Source: Cynocephalus volans
Taxonomy: Eukaryota; Chordata; Mammalia; Dermoptera; Cynocephalidae
Length of the DNA: 64,000 nucleotides
NCBI RefSeq assembly: GCF_027409185.1
Contig: NC_084463.1
Span: 44,866,407 to 44,930,406, forward strand
Direction of reading: 5' to 3'
Under the pieces are notes generated by a model that saw only the letters and a list, made by a program, of their open reading frames with translations, had not been told where the DNA came from and ran no database searches. Position numbers and translations under genes: made by a program. How positions within the stretch are numbered: position 1 is the first letter of the stretch; each line of letters opens with the position of its first letter. This document shows positions 11,160-23,342 of the stretch, piece after piece.

Positions 11160-13963
11160 CGAATACAGGGTTTTGTTTTTTGTTGTTCCCAGAAAACTGT
11201 CTGGAAACATTATCTTCTGCTATATATCAAATCTCTATAGAGTGAATGACTACCTTATGTAAATGAATAGTAATGTTCATCATAATTTCAAATATTTCTT
11301 TAAATTTAATATTTGGTGTTTTCTAAATCTTTGAAAACATAAAATGTTCTATATATTAGCTTGTATGAGATTGTTCAGTGATGAGAAAATAATAATTTAC
11401 AAATGTGAGTGACATATCATTTCCTTATTAAAAAATCTAAATTTAGTCTCCCTACTTGTCTCTCTGAAAGATTCAAATTGTAATTAGCTCCATATGAAAA
11501 TACATTTACAAAAATTAAGTAAATTTCTATTTAGTTGTTGAAATTCACAAGTTAACATGTGAGTTCAGTCAGTTTAATGCCTTCTAATGCTCATGTGTCT
11601 TTAAAATTGAAGACAGAGAGGATGGAATCATGATAAGGTAGAAAATAGAAGAAAGTGGCAGAAATTGTCCATTTGTGGCTCACAAGGGCATCATAACCTT
11701 AAAAAACTTGATGAGTAGAAAACTTTTGTTCTTGAGCATTAGAGAAGTTTGTCTTAAATTCTCTCTTGTTAAAAGCCCCTGCATTCCATGTATAGGGAGG
11801 ATGTCTGAGGATGGGCATGACTGATCCTGACCAGGCTTCCTGGCGCATAGAGGACAGTGACCAGTCATAGGTTTTACAGTGCTGTGCATAAAATATAGTG
11901 AAATTGATGAGGAATGTGATATTTTTTACTATTATAACAATAAAATAAGACAGAGGATGTTGTTTTGTGTTATATAAGGATACATTAAAAAGATCATGGG
12001 AAGATTCCCATTATCTTTTAGTTCTCTTTTTCCATGAAGTTTTTAATGTACCCTCATAGGTTTATACTTAAATGTAAATCGGGAAGAATGTGAAGAATGT
12101 GTTAATATGATGTCATTCCTAAAATAATACAAGTCTAAATATTAGATATTATTATAAATATGAGAAAATAAATGTTATTGAACTTCATTTTCTAAAAATA
12201 AAATATTTCTTAATGCAAATAGCATTGGGTTTGTAAGTGGCTTCCTCTTTTCATTACACTCATTCTCTTTTTTGGACATCTGGTCTAAATCCATAGATAT
12301 TATGATCAGTCTTTGGTACCTTGTCCATGTAATGATGTTATTTTCCCTACAACAGTTATGACTGCTGATATTCTTTGGGGCTTACAATACTAATAATATT
12401 CTAAGTTGAAAGTAAGAATAGTGAGGATGAACTTGATCTGCATCATCTGTCTTCCGATTATGCTCAGTGACTTCACCCTCAGCCCAAGGACAGCCTGGTT
12501 GTCACTGCTCACAGTGAGTGCTGAGATGTGCATTCAGGTTTGTAACTTTTCAAGGCATCAGGACCTTTAAGGTGTTAGGCCCCAATTCTCCTTCACACTC
12601 AGACTAGACTATACGACCTCTATGAGTTTTTCTTCTATCCTGTTTCTCCTAGTATGTACCATGTTTTCACATCCCAGTATTATTTAATGTTGGGGTTGCC
12701 AGATTCACCAAATAAAAATACAGGACACAGAGTAAAGTGTAAAATTAAGAAACACAAATAACTTTTTAGTATAACTGTAAAATCTTTGCATATTTGCACA
12801 TAACACTTCTATGTAATATCTGGGGATATATTATATATTTTATATATACGTGTAATTCATAATAATTATCTATGAAATGACTTTCATTATGTATCTGAAA
12901 TTCATATTTAGCAGACTGTCTTGTGATCTATTTGGTAACACCAGTTCATGGGAACCACAGTCCTCCCCAGTCCAGGCTGAGCACCAGTGCCCTCCAGAGT
13001 CTCATCGGAGAAGGATGCACATGATGGAGTAGCAGATACACTCTTTGCTCAGGATGTGATATTCGGTTACAGAGTGGGGCCATGAGTTAGAGGAAGTGAA
13101 CTGCATATACCTTGGGGTGAGAAAAGAAACATTAAAATCTTATCTATGTTACTTTTTCTACTATTTTATTTCATTTTGGTATATGGCCTATAATATACAC
13201 AGGGCAATAACAAAATGGTTCAGACGTGTAATTATTAAATAATTACACATATATTAGTGGTTCATGACCAAATATTGTTTTCCTTGCACTAGATGGTGAA
13301 CTTTAAAATGTAGAGACCTTTGTGCATAAATCAATATTATCCTGGTGTTTTCCCAAGTGGAACATGCCAACAGATTTCAACTGAGCTGAGAGTGCAGATG
13401 TATATTGTTGGGATTACCAGTTTTTTGGTTCTGGCAGTTGAGATAAATAAATGACTTCTTTGCTAAATTAAGCATTTGAAGAAAGAGCAAAAATATATAT
13501 AAGCATTCCATGTATATTTGTTCTTTCTTCAAATTCTTAATCTAGCATGTGATAACATATGCTGTTATATATATATGTACATATGTGTATGTGCTTATTA
13601 TATATCTATGATATACATAGATACATAAGTCATACGTGTGGAACAATGTTCTGCTTCAGCTATAATTTTCTGAGGATGACCCAAGAGCACTTTCTGCTAT
13701 CTGCATTGCTTTCCATATTTATATTTATGAGCCTGTATAATCTTAAAATCTAATTGAACAGTCTTCTATCTAAAAAGAAATAGAGTGAATGTGTGGATTT
13801 TTTGTGTGTGTCATACAGTTGAATTGTTCTAAGCCATAGATTGGTTTAATCTGATAAAATAATAATGCCTGAATTCAGGGAAATATCATGATAAAGTGAT
13901 TTCAGGATCATTCTGTGAACATTTACAAAGGGTTCTGATACAGATATCTCTTGGTTAAGACAA
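11160..13963. other. AT-rich intergenic DNA
   Basis: No gene or confidently named repeat. A small TA-rich stretch lies at 13560-13625. The stretch 12420-13110 is slightly GC-richer but has stops in all frames. Confidence 0.4.
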
Positions 13964-13976
13964 GAGTGGAATTGTC

Positions 13977-14313
13977 GGCATTGGTCTTACACAGGGAGGG
14001 ATCATTCCTAGGTCTACAAAGTGGAGTGGCGGGGGGAAGGGGAGGAAGGTTGGGGGATAACTGGGTAGGGACACAGGGTACAAAAGTAATTTCTGGTAAT
14101 GGGTATGCCCCCAGTATGAATCTGGCTCTCACATTATGGGCAAAAGAGGTGACAATTGGGTTTGTATCTTATGAATATCTAAAATAAAGGGAGGGAGGGA
14201 GGGAGGGAGGGAGGAAGGAAGGAAGGAAGGAAGGATGGAAGGAAGGGAGGGAAGGAGGGTGGGAGGGAGGGAGGGAGGGAGGGAGGGAGGAAAGGAGGAT
14301 GGAAGGAAGGAAG
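13977..14313 (+). mobile_element. Short TSD-flanked retroinsertion, probably 5'-truncated L1 3' end
   Basis: GAGTGGAATTGTC occurs at 13964-13976 and again at 14314-14326, a 13-bp direct repeat. Between them is about 210 bp with a G-rich tract (about 14027-14065, 'ggcggggggaaggggaggaa') typical of L1 3'UTRs, then 'aaaataaa', then about 125 bp of GGGA/GGAA repeats. The purine microsatellite seems to have grown from the A-rich tail. L1 origin is inferred from the G-tract and the truncation; the TSD is seen directly. Confidence 0.72.
14188..14313. repeat. (GGGA)n/(GGAA)n purine microsatellite
   Basis: About 125 bp of GGGA and GGAA units with rare T interruptions, all purine on the plus strand. 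It is likely unstable in length. It forms the tail of the retroinsertion. Confidence 0.95.
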
Positions 14314-14326
14314 GAGTGGAATTGTC

Positions 14327-15271
14327 TTTACTATTGGAGACCTAAGTATTTTTAAAGGCATAGGAGGTTATCCTCATAACTGAAGTCTGAAGAAAAGAAT
14401 CACCATATAAATATTTTGATGCAATCTCGTGAATGTTACAAAGTAGATAAAAGTACTGCCCTCTTGAAATTGAGAGCAGGGCTTAAGCAATTTCCTTCAT
14501 TAGATGAATACTGTACATGGGAGGTCTATGGTATAGAAAGTAAACTGGGAGAGAGCTGGGATTATTTTGAGGAGATACAGTTGGCATAAAGATGTCACAC
14601 CCTAATCCCCTGATCTTGTGAATATATTAGGGAATGTGGCAAAGGGAAATTTAGGTGCAGATAGAATCAAGGTTAATAATCAGCTGACTTTATGATAAGA
14701 AGATTAGGCTCCATCATCACGATGCTCATCATGTAAAGACAAGGGTAGTTAAATGTAGAGTGTTGATGAAGAAGGGAGAAGTGTCAAAGGATTTGATGTA
14801 AGGTAAACCACACCCAACTTTTATTAAAAAATCGTTTTTGGGTGATTCTTTTCTAATTAGCATGAAATTTACTTCAGTTCATTTTCACAGACAACCATGG
14901 TTTATTTTTATATGCACATCACTGCTCTGGTGGCAAGAATTAAATAAAGATAGTAAAGCAATGCTCTCTAAACAGTGAATCGCAGGTGCTACAGAAGTAT
15001 AGATAATGTGCACCCTGCACATGTGTGATTGTGGATGTGTTGGTGATTAATATATATTGAGTATTTGATAGATAAAAGAATATTCAGACTGTACTTTTAA
15101 GAATTCATGTAAAAGAAGGTAAATCAGCATAAATGGGTAAAGTTCAAATGATGTTGGTGATAATTTTGACTATGGGGTAAATAACATTAGTGATAAGAGG
15201 TCTATTCCTTTTTTTCAGATGTTTCTTCTTTGCCAGTAAAATGATCAATTTCAATTTATATTATTAAAAAT
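14327..15271. other. Unassigned DNA upstream of the V1R pseudogene
   Basis: AT-rich, with no open frame worth reporting. No promoter can be recognised for the receptor relic downstream. Confidence 0.35.
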
Positions 15272-15852
15272 GCCTTTCTTTTCCAAGTTGGCATTGGACT
15301 CATAGCCAGCACCTTCATTCTTCTCGTCTGTATCTTCACGCTCTTTCTGGATCACAGGCCTAGGCCACTGGTCTGATCACCTGTCACTTGGCCCTCATCC
15401 ACATAGCAGTGCTAACTACTGCTCACTTTCACCCATGAACTGTATTACATACATGTTTTTACTCTGACAGGATCCAGCAATGTCTCCTTTGAAGTGATCA
15501 TTCTTCAAGTGCATACATGGTGATTCTCTTGGTCTTACAGTCTAGGCATTAGAGGTGATCCCAGCATTTCCGTAGCACCAGCCTGTCCCTGAGAATCTTT
15601 CCAGAGAAAAGGGCCTCCCAGACCATCCTGCTGCTAGTGAGTTTCTTTGTGGTCATGTACTAGTGGACTTCCTTCCACATTTCATTCTTCTCAACCCTGT
15701 TATTGGCCTGTGGCCCTGTCCTCCTGGGTGCCAGAGGATTGTGATCAATATCTGTCACTGTTGGTACTTTGGTGCTGCTCAGTTTTTTTAAGAGGATAAT
15801 CAATGTTCTGCAAAATATGCAACAGAAGTTGTATCAATTTTTAACAGCTTAG
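15272..15852 (+). pseudogene. VN1R: Type-1 vomeronasal receptor (V1R) pseudogene
   Basis: V1Rs are single-exon seven-helix pheromone receptors of the vomeronasal organ. Read across frames, the plus strand shows a helix-1 region 'FLFQVGIGLIASTF', then 'FLDHRPRP', then after a frameshift 'GLITCHLALIHIAVL' (helix 2). Later come 'SAYMVILL', 'FPEKRASQTILLLVSFFVVM' (helix 6) and the C-terminal 'INVLQNMQQKLYQFLTA' with a stop at 15850. These are V1R family signatures. The stretch from late helix 2 to helix 5 is nearly all missing: only about 70 bp lie between recognisable parts. Several stops and at least two frame changes are present. It is about 580 bp against roughly 900 bp for an intact gene, so it is clearly dead. 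Confidence 0.88.
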
Positions 15853-16095
15853 TGATAGAAAATATTTGCTGAAAAATAGATTCTTATACTCTCAGTTAAA
15901 TGTTTACACAGCAAAGAATTTGCTGTTTTATTTAATTAAAATGTGTGAATTACTTCTTTTTATATCTAATTACTTTCTGAAGCTGATGCTGCCAAGGAGT
16001 ATGTGATTCCTTTAGTTCAGTATCCGCCATAAGTGGATATTCCTGTATTGTGGCTCTCAGTCTTTCATTGTGATTCTCAAACTTTCATACAAGAA

Positions 16096-16200
16096 AACAT
16101 TTTTGTTTGTTTTTGGTGGCTGGCCATTACAGAGATCAAAACGTGGACCTTGGTGTTATCAGCATCACACTCTAACCAAGTGAACTGACCAGCCAGCCCT
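16096..16200 (-). mobile_element. tRNA-Ile-like SINE, antisense
   Basis: Read on the minus strand it runs 'ggctggtcagttcacttggt', then 'gatgctgataacaccaaggt', then '...ggccagccacc' and an AAAAACAAACAAAAA tail. This follows the order of tRNA-Ile(AAU): D-arm, anticodon-arm 'TGATAACACCAAGG', then the acceptor. Box A and box B are both degenerate. A plus-strand relative lies at 21491. The family name is not certain. Confidence 0.75.
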
Positions 16201-18429
16201 TGAAGGATAATCTTAAGAAGCCTCTATTGGTATCAAATATCACAGTGTTTTTCCTTGTGAAAGTGTTTAAATTTATCTCACTTTGTAGATTTTCTCTCTC
16301 TCACTTCTTATAAGATTTTTTTCCTTTTGCCATTAAAAATCTTGACTATTATTTCTGTTAAGGTTTTTAAAACTCTCCTTTGAAATGATGCACTTAAAAA
16401 TTCAAAGATCTATGTCTGGTTATCTTTTAAAAATTTGTAAATCACCATGTTTTTGATTATTTTTATTATTATTATTTTCATTCTATCCAAACAATTAGGT
16501 GCGTTTTACTTTTAGTCTTCATCTATGTATAATTATATTTGTATTTTATGAAGTGTCACTTTACTGTTGTAGCTATATTAATTCTGCTCAATATTCTAGT
16601 TCACTAAACCTCTCATCATCCTAGTTTAATTTAATAGCTAACCTGTACATTGTTTATTAACTGGATATGTTTGTATACTGTGTATTTTCTATTTTGCTTT
16701 TTTTCAAATATTCTTTTAAATTTTATAGTTTCCAATTTTCACAAAAATTAACATTGATTTTCTTTTTTTAAAATTGTATTTGCTTAAAATTTCAAAACAT
16801 AATCCCAATATGCATAGCTTTTGTGTATATTTTTTTCCAATACTTTGTCCTTATTTTCTTGGGTTCATTATAGTTTTTAATCTGGTTCACAATTTTTTGA
16901 AATGTCACATTGAGGATGGCTGCAATCACATTTTTTTTTGTTTATTCAATTTTCCTGGGGACAAGTTAGAAATCCACATAGATTTGACATCTTTGTGATC
17001 AGTCAGTATCTGAAGGAAGGTCTTCTTAGTGTGATTATTCTAGATTGTTCTCTGGATTTACTTCTGCTCCTGTGACGTTCTCATAATTTCCTTTAACTCT
17101 GTTTAGCATTTTAAGAATTCTTGAAGCTTCTTGAGGACTTTTAATTGTATACATGAAAAGTTTTGGGAATACATAACATTTTCCCTAAAAGCACAAATAT
17201 CCACAGGGTACACATGAGTAAAATATTTCATGTAGATATTGTGCAGCACCCAACAGCATCTGATGAGACATCCCAAGTTCCTTAATTTGGAACATCCCCT
17301 CTCCCAAATATACCATGTGGTGATAACAATTTGTGAGAGGTAATTTATTTTTCAATAACGAAAAGTTAATTTTAGGTTTTACACAAATTTATAACAGTAC
17401 CAACGTGGATACAGCCAATTTTACTGTTTTTCTGTTATGTTCAGCTCATATTCATCCAACTATTTACCTGAATTCAGGGCTTCTGGCTTCAATCAACATC
17501 CTTCCTTATTATCATGTCCCCAACTCTAAAAATAATGTGTTTGGATTTTTCATTTGATTTATAAATTAATAATATTAGTCTTAAATAAAATTTGCATGTG
17601 GCTCGATATTACTTATTGGTTCCAACTTAATTTAAAGTATCTGTTTTTATTTTATACTGCCTAAAAACGTAACCTGTTAGATTTCTGCTTTCATAAAATT
17701 AATAATATTTAGACCTAAAACTTGGCTATTTAAATTTTTTCTTCTAATATTGGAATATAATATATAACTTCTGCTTACTAGTAAAAAATGCTGTCAATTT
17801 TTCTCCATGCCTAATTAGTCAAACTTTGTAATAAAATTATTTGTCATTTTTAATGTTAATTTAGTTGTATACCAAAACTTTTTATTTCTGTAATGGTAGT
17901 AATGTCACTTAATATGATTATAAATGTGTCAGTTTTGTCATTTTCCATGAATCTTTTTGTTATACATTTTAAACTCTTAGCTCTAACATTGGGAGGGCTA
18001 AGTAAATACTCTGATTTGTCAAATTTAATTTGTTTAATTTATTTTTCATTTACCAAATTATTTTGTATCTGTTTTTATTAAAATTTGCTTCTCTGATGTG
18101 TGTAAATACTGATTTAAAAACAGAGGTAGGCTAATGTGCTATCTTGATGAAATCCGAAGTCGAATGGAATGCTTCACTGTTTTCCTTTAGATTTAATAAC
18201 TGTTTGACTCACACAAGAAATATGAGTATTAAGTACAGTAATTATAGTCATATTCTCTATCCTATATCAGAAGAAACTTTTGGTCATTCATTATTCACAC
18301 CAAAGCTTCATTCTTTTATGTTGCACTTCCTGAACCTTCTATGACAACAGTATAGAAAATTTAGAAACATGGAATACGACACATGAGACATACCTACTTG
18401 ATAGGCACAAATTATTGAAGTAAACTTAA
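16201..18429. other. AT-rich DNA, mostly degraded repeat
   Basis: Very A+T-rich, with T-runs on the plus strand. It has the feel of antisense L1 or older LINE sequence, but no segment aligned well enough by eye to name. No gene is supported; the open frames here are under 75 codons. Confidence 0.35.
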
Positions 18430-19140
18430 GGAATACATATAGTTAGGCCTACAACAAGTAAAGAAATTGAAATAATTTTTAAAATCTTTCTACAAAGAAA
18501 AACATAGAATTAGATGTCTTGCATGATCAATTCTAGAAAATATGAAGAAGAATCAATATTAATTATTCACAACCCCTTTTTTCACAAAAAAAAAAAAAAA
18601 ATGAGAGGACCCTCCTCGGTTCATTCCATGAGATCTATGTTGATATCAGAGCCAGACAAAAGCATCACATGTAAGGTATGATATGAATGAGCATCCCTAA
18701 TGAATGCAGACACAGATGTCCTTTAAAAACTTTACCAAACTGTGTCCTGGAATATATAAAAATGACCAACACCATGACCAAATTAGAGTATTTCACAAAC
18801 GCAACGTTGACTTAACATTCAAAAGTCAATTAATACAATACACAGTATAATAGACTAAAGAACAACAAAAACATTACTTCAATTGACACAAAAATATTTC
18901 ACATATCCAACATCCACTTATAATAAAATTTCTAGCACATTAGGAATAGGAAGGAATTTTCTAGACCTGTAAAAGGGTGCCTGTATAAAAGTACTGCTAA
19001 TATCATGCTTAATGGTGAAAGACTAGATGCTTTACCTTAAAGCCTGAGAACAAATCAATAATGTCCACTTTTATCACTTTATTTAATATAGCCTTAGGGT
19101 TCAAAACAATAAAAAAATGGACATTTACAAGAGGTGACAT
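18430..19140 (+). repeat. Old sense L1 ORF2 fragment
   Basis: Plus-strand text resembles L1 reverse-transcriptase coding sequence: 'attaggaataggaaggaatt', 'ctaatatcatgcttaatggt' and 'gaaagactagatgctttacc'. These equal the L1 region coding for '..ANIMLNGERLD..'. It contains many stops and is older than the L1 at 4145. Confidence 0.75.
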
Positions 19141-19149
19141 TTTTAACTT

Positions 19150-20219
19150 TACTTTATCATTCATTGGTAACCTCTTTACATCTAGAGGCCTCAATGTAGC
19201 AAACATTTTATATTAAAAGGCTGGAAGTTAGTGGAGAGCAGCATGTATACACAGGCCTCTATCATTGGCCAGAACATCTTTGCAATCGGCAGAGGGTGTT
19301 TCCTATTGGCCAGATGCAGTGTGTTCCTCCACATTTCCCACTTCTGGTATACAGGTCCACCAGAAGGAAGTCAGGGTAGGGCTGGAATACTCAAATGCCA
19401 AGGTGGTTCAGGCTGGGAGGTGGAGTGGGGAGAGGTTCCCAGTGCTTCAAGTCCTGGGCCTGGACAATAGGCTCCATTGTGGCAGTCCAGGTTTCTGCAT
19501 GCGTGTGTGCGTGTGCATGCACGCACGCACAAATGTATGCATACATAATATTTAACCTTAGATTTCATAGCATCATCCCAACTTCTAGTTAGTAGGAAGT
19601 AGAGCAGTTTTCAGCTGAGAAGAAATTTGTGCTTAGAAATGTAGAAAGATAATTTTAAATTCAGTACATTCAGTGTTACCCTACAGTTTGTTTACTTTCC
19701 CAGTTTCAGAGAAGCCCACCTTTCTCTTCCTATTGAGAAAAAAAGTGTTAATATGGTGTGATTGACCATGTTCCCCATGTAATGTGCTGGGTAGTGGGTA
19801 GAGTGATACACTAATTCTAAGTTGTGCTAGAAATTTAACAATTTTTTGTTTTACTTTGCCTTGGTATACATATGTTTTTATTTCACAAGCTAACTGAAAT
19901 TTTATATTAGATTCCCAGTGTTGAAGAAATTATAAAAAGATATCAATTTTGCATATGTGGAATGATCCCATCTGTTCTGAATATGTCCTTTATCTCATTC
20001 TACTTAACAGAAATAACTATATTTTTTCTGATTATTCAGAACTTAAATCCATAAACATGTTTTCAGATTAATATAGAATTTGAATTTTTAAAAATGGTTT
20101 TTCATTCCTGAGAACATTGCTTTTATAAATGTTCAGTCTTGTGAAATATAAAAATGTATTTCCAGGTAGTTTCTGAATTCTTGAAGCAGGCATTTTGAGG
20201 GTAGGTTTACTACATTGAA
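19150..20219. other. Unassigned DNA left of the DIDO1-like locus
   Basis: The stretch 19200-19500 is GC-richer and holds overlapping frames of up to 96 codons without family resemblance, plus an alternating 'gcgtgtgtgcgtgtgcatgc' purine-pyrimidine tract near 19502. No repeat is named with confidence. The left boundary of the duplicated DIDO1 segment may lie in here. Confidence 0.35.
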
Positions 20220-20290
20220 GAGATTATGTGACCATGATGATGTCATTGGGCTAATCAATGAACACTAAATGGTCACCGTCTCTTTAAAAG
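20220..20290 (+). promoter_or_regulatory. Possible promoter of the DIDO1-like locus
   Basis: Directly upstream of the first probable exon are 'tgatgatgtcattggg', which holds a CRE-like TGATGTCA next to an inverted CCAAT box (ATTGG), and a 'tttaaaa' element near 20283. Motif matches only. There is no CpG island, unlike what would be expected of a housekeeping promoter. Confidence 0.35.
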
Positions 20291-20364
20291 GATGAGGCGG
20301 AATGTTTTCCTCTCTGTTCCGAGGTCACCAGGGAGACCACAGTTCGAGGGGGCAGCTGGAGCAG
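20291..20364 (+). other. DIDO1: Probable non-coding leader exon 1
   Basis: GC-richer sequence ending 'gctggagcag' followed by the good donor gtgaga at 20365. The start is unmapped. It has no in-frame ATG feeding the coding exon. It is placed as a leader exon by position and donor quality only. Confidence 0.45.
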
Positions 20365-21490
20365 GTGAGAAGGTAGGAGGTGGTAAGCACTGCTCAGGAG
20401 GGTGGGCTCTGGGGCAGATGTGCTAGAAAAAGGTAGATATTCAGGTCCTACCTAGAAATAAAAGCATCTCAAGTGAGTGTTTAGGTGTGACTATTGAAAG
20501 AGGATCTAGAAGGAGAAATGTTATTTAAGTACACATAGATTAACTGTGCCACATTGATGTTTAGTAATTGTAAACATTAGTCTTCTAAAGATTTTCTTAG
20601 TTTTTTGATTAAAATGATGACATAGCTACAATATTGTGAGTTTTTGAATAGTTACATTCATATACAATTTTGTTCAGCCTTTTCACCTTTTGTTCATGTT
20701 TCTCTGCTCTGTGCTGGGTTTTGTTGAGCTGAGTTCACCTCTGAAGCAGGCTTATACTTGGAAAGAAGGATATGTCTGATGGCTGACCTCTGAGCCTTCA
20801 TCTTCTGTGCCTCTGCCAGCCCCCCTGGGCAAACCCAAGATTGTCCGCTCCTTCCCGGCCTCTCTAAGTCCCTTCTCTCTGAGTGTACTGGTAATATCTG
20901 CCTTTCTGTGATAAAGTCCTTAAAGAAGGTGTTATGTGCTTTTTTCTAACTCCCCAGATGTATTTGTGGGTAACATAATGTACATTCAAATATAAGATCA
21001 CTTGGAAAGTGTAGTGCCTTTTTATTTTAAAACTACTGATATGTGGCTTTAGTTACAGTTATTTAAGAGTTATAAAAAATTATTTTTTAATTTTCTTTTA
21101 GTATCTCTAGATAAAGTGAGATGTTGAAAATATGAATCCTGTTATTTGTGAACAGTGACCAACAACAACGGTGTTGTGAGGCCTGGCTGTCTACTTGAAC
21201 CAAGAGATTTTGTCAGCTAGGTTTTTGGGGGTTTTTTTGTTTGCTTTTTGTTTTTTGTTTTGTATTTAGGATTCCAGCAGAAAAAGTATCCAAGCTTTCA
21301 TTATTGGGTTTGTAAAGTATCAGTACTGTTAAATGGTAATAACTAAATTTTAACTTAATAAGTTTGTGTCTTCTGTTAATAAAGCGGGATTTATTTGTAA
21401 GGAGATTGACATAATGGAACATTCATATTTATTTGAAATATTCTAAACTTTTGCCTAAAGTTTTCATTTGAAAATCATTTGTTAAGAATT

Positions 21491-21565
21491 AGGTTTACAT
21501 GCTAACACCAAGGTCAGTGGTTTGGATCCCCTTACCGGCCAGCCACCCAAGAAACAAACAAAAAG
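21491..21565 (+). mobile_element. 5'-truncated tRNA-Ile-like SINE
   Basis: It reads 'gctaacaccaaggtcagtgg', 'ttggatccccttaccggcca' and 'gccaccc', then an AAACAAACAAAAA tail. It is the same family as the antisense copy at 16096, with a better box B. The 'aagaatt' string on both sides may be a short TSD. It lies in the first intron of the DIDO1-like locus. Confidence 0.72.
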
Positions 21566-22384
21566 AATTTGATTCACAGCGTCCCTTTATTCCTCCTACA
21601 GAAAGCTTTCCCCACAGAGGCAGGTCCCAGCGGTAGAGGTACTTCATCCACATGCCCTTCTTGGTGCAGGCTCCTCAGACTGCATCTTTAGTAGACATTC
21701 AAAGTGTTATAAGAAAATTGGGACTTGACTTTCTTTTAAAATGTCTATCAAATTTACTGCAAGTTTGCTGATTTGTGTAAGCAAAGAAACTGTTTCCCAA
21801 AAAGTAAAATATTTAGCAAGAATGAATAAACAATTGTAATTTAGCGTTGTATTATAATTATCTATTACAAGTATAATGTAGTATACTGTAGTATAGTAAC
21901 AGCTCTGCTGTATGTACTGATAAGGAGCATGTCTTTGCTTTTTGTGTTATTTCTCACATTTAAAACCTATGACCTTTTCAGGTCAGCATTGCCTCCTAGA
22001 TGAGAGCAGCTCAGTGTGATTTGCCCAGTGTCCCCAGCTGGCATGGTAAGCCCCCCTTTGTGTTGCCACCATCACAGAGGATCCTCTGCACACTACTGGG
22101 GGCCTGGGGTTTCCATGCTGATGCAGGGTCAGTGTTGGTGCCTGGTTTAGTTTAGCCATGTTGGGGCATAAAGGAAGGGGTGTGGTCCATGCCTCACCAG
22201 TTTCTGGGTGACTGAGGAGTGTGTGGGTCAGGTTTGCAGTCAGGCAGCACCTACAGCTGGATAGGAAACTGGGAAGTGACAACATTTAGATGGAAGCAAA
22301 AAGAAAAATTTAGGTTGCAAGTGATCTTAAGTTGTGTGTTTTATGTTTTTAAGGTTTTCATTTAATACCTGTCTGTTCTCTCAG

Positions 22385-22461
22385 GTGGAACATCGCAGAA
22401 ACCAGAATCATTAGCATTTAAATGTGATTAAAGCTGGACAGCTTGGAAAAGAATTCTCATG
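22385..22461 (+). other. DIDO1: Probable non-coding leader exon 2
   Basis: A 77-bp segment between acceptor 'tctgttctctcag' and donor gtatgt (22462). It contains stops in all frames, consistent with 5'UTR. It sits between leader exon 1 and the first coding exon. The boundaries are inferred from splice motifs. Confidence 0.5.
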
Positions 22462-22599
22462 GTATGTACTGTTTTTCAGGTTTTGTTGTTTTAAACAAGA
22501 GCAAAAGTTTCACAAACATGATCCTCTAGAACCTATTAGAAAGTGAAAAAAATAGAGAAAAGTGTTATACTTTAAAGCGATTGCCTAGGTTCATATTTT

Positions 22600-23040
22600 C
22601 TAAGTGTCTCAGTTATCTGTTGCTGCTGACAATATCCCAAAAACTCAGTGTACTAAAACAATGCCTGTTTCTTATCTCTCAACGTTGTGGAATCTAAGCA
22701 GTGCTTCTCCCACATGGCACCCAAGAGGATCACTCAGAGTTCAGCCAGCAGGAAGGCTGGTATGGAGAGTCCAAGAGCAGCATCCCTCCTGGTCCTGGGT
22801 CAGGGCAGCTAAAGGCCAGGGCTCAGCTGGTCCTCTCCCCTACATGTAATCTCCAGCAGGGTGGTCTGTAGCCTAGGACTCCAGAGCCAATTAGATGTGG
22901 CCAGTCCCCTTGCTGGCTGTCTGTCGACCTCACTCTGTGATCCTGTCTTTACCAAACTTGTGCTGGAGCCTATTTCCTTTGTTCCCTGATCTCTGTTTTG
23001 TAAAGCCCTGTCCTTAGCAGGTAAATGGCAGCAGGACACA
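22600..23040 (+). repeat. Ancient eutherian interspersed repeat (LTR/MER-like)
   Basis: It begins 'ctcagttatctgttgctgct', with 'aaaactcagtgtactaaaac' following. This opening is typical of a widespread mammalian repeat that I cannot name with certainty. A second, more degraded relative lies at 26355. Both are intronic. Confidence 0.5.
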
Positions 23041-23342
23041 TTTGAGTTGCTGACTGTTTATTCCTACCAAACATTACATATGTAACTATTAAAGTTTCCT
23101 TAATGAGTCTCCTGAAATCATCTTATGTGCCACCCTTCACGTGCCACACTTCATGAAACACTGGTCAACAGGGCTTACTTCATGCACAGTCCCACATCTT
23201 GTAGGTAGAGGATTGTTCCATTTCATCCTGTTCTTATTTACGTTAAGGCAGGTTGTGCTCCCTCTTGTGTGTGGTTGAGGTTGTGTCATCTTTTTGTTCA
23301 GTGGCTTGCTGGTCATGATGTGATTACATTTTCTCATTAGGT

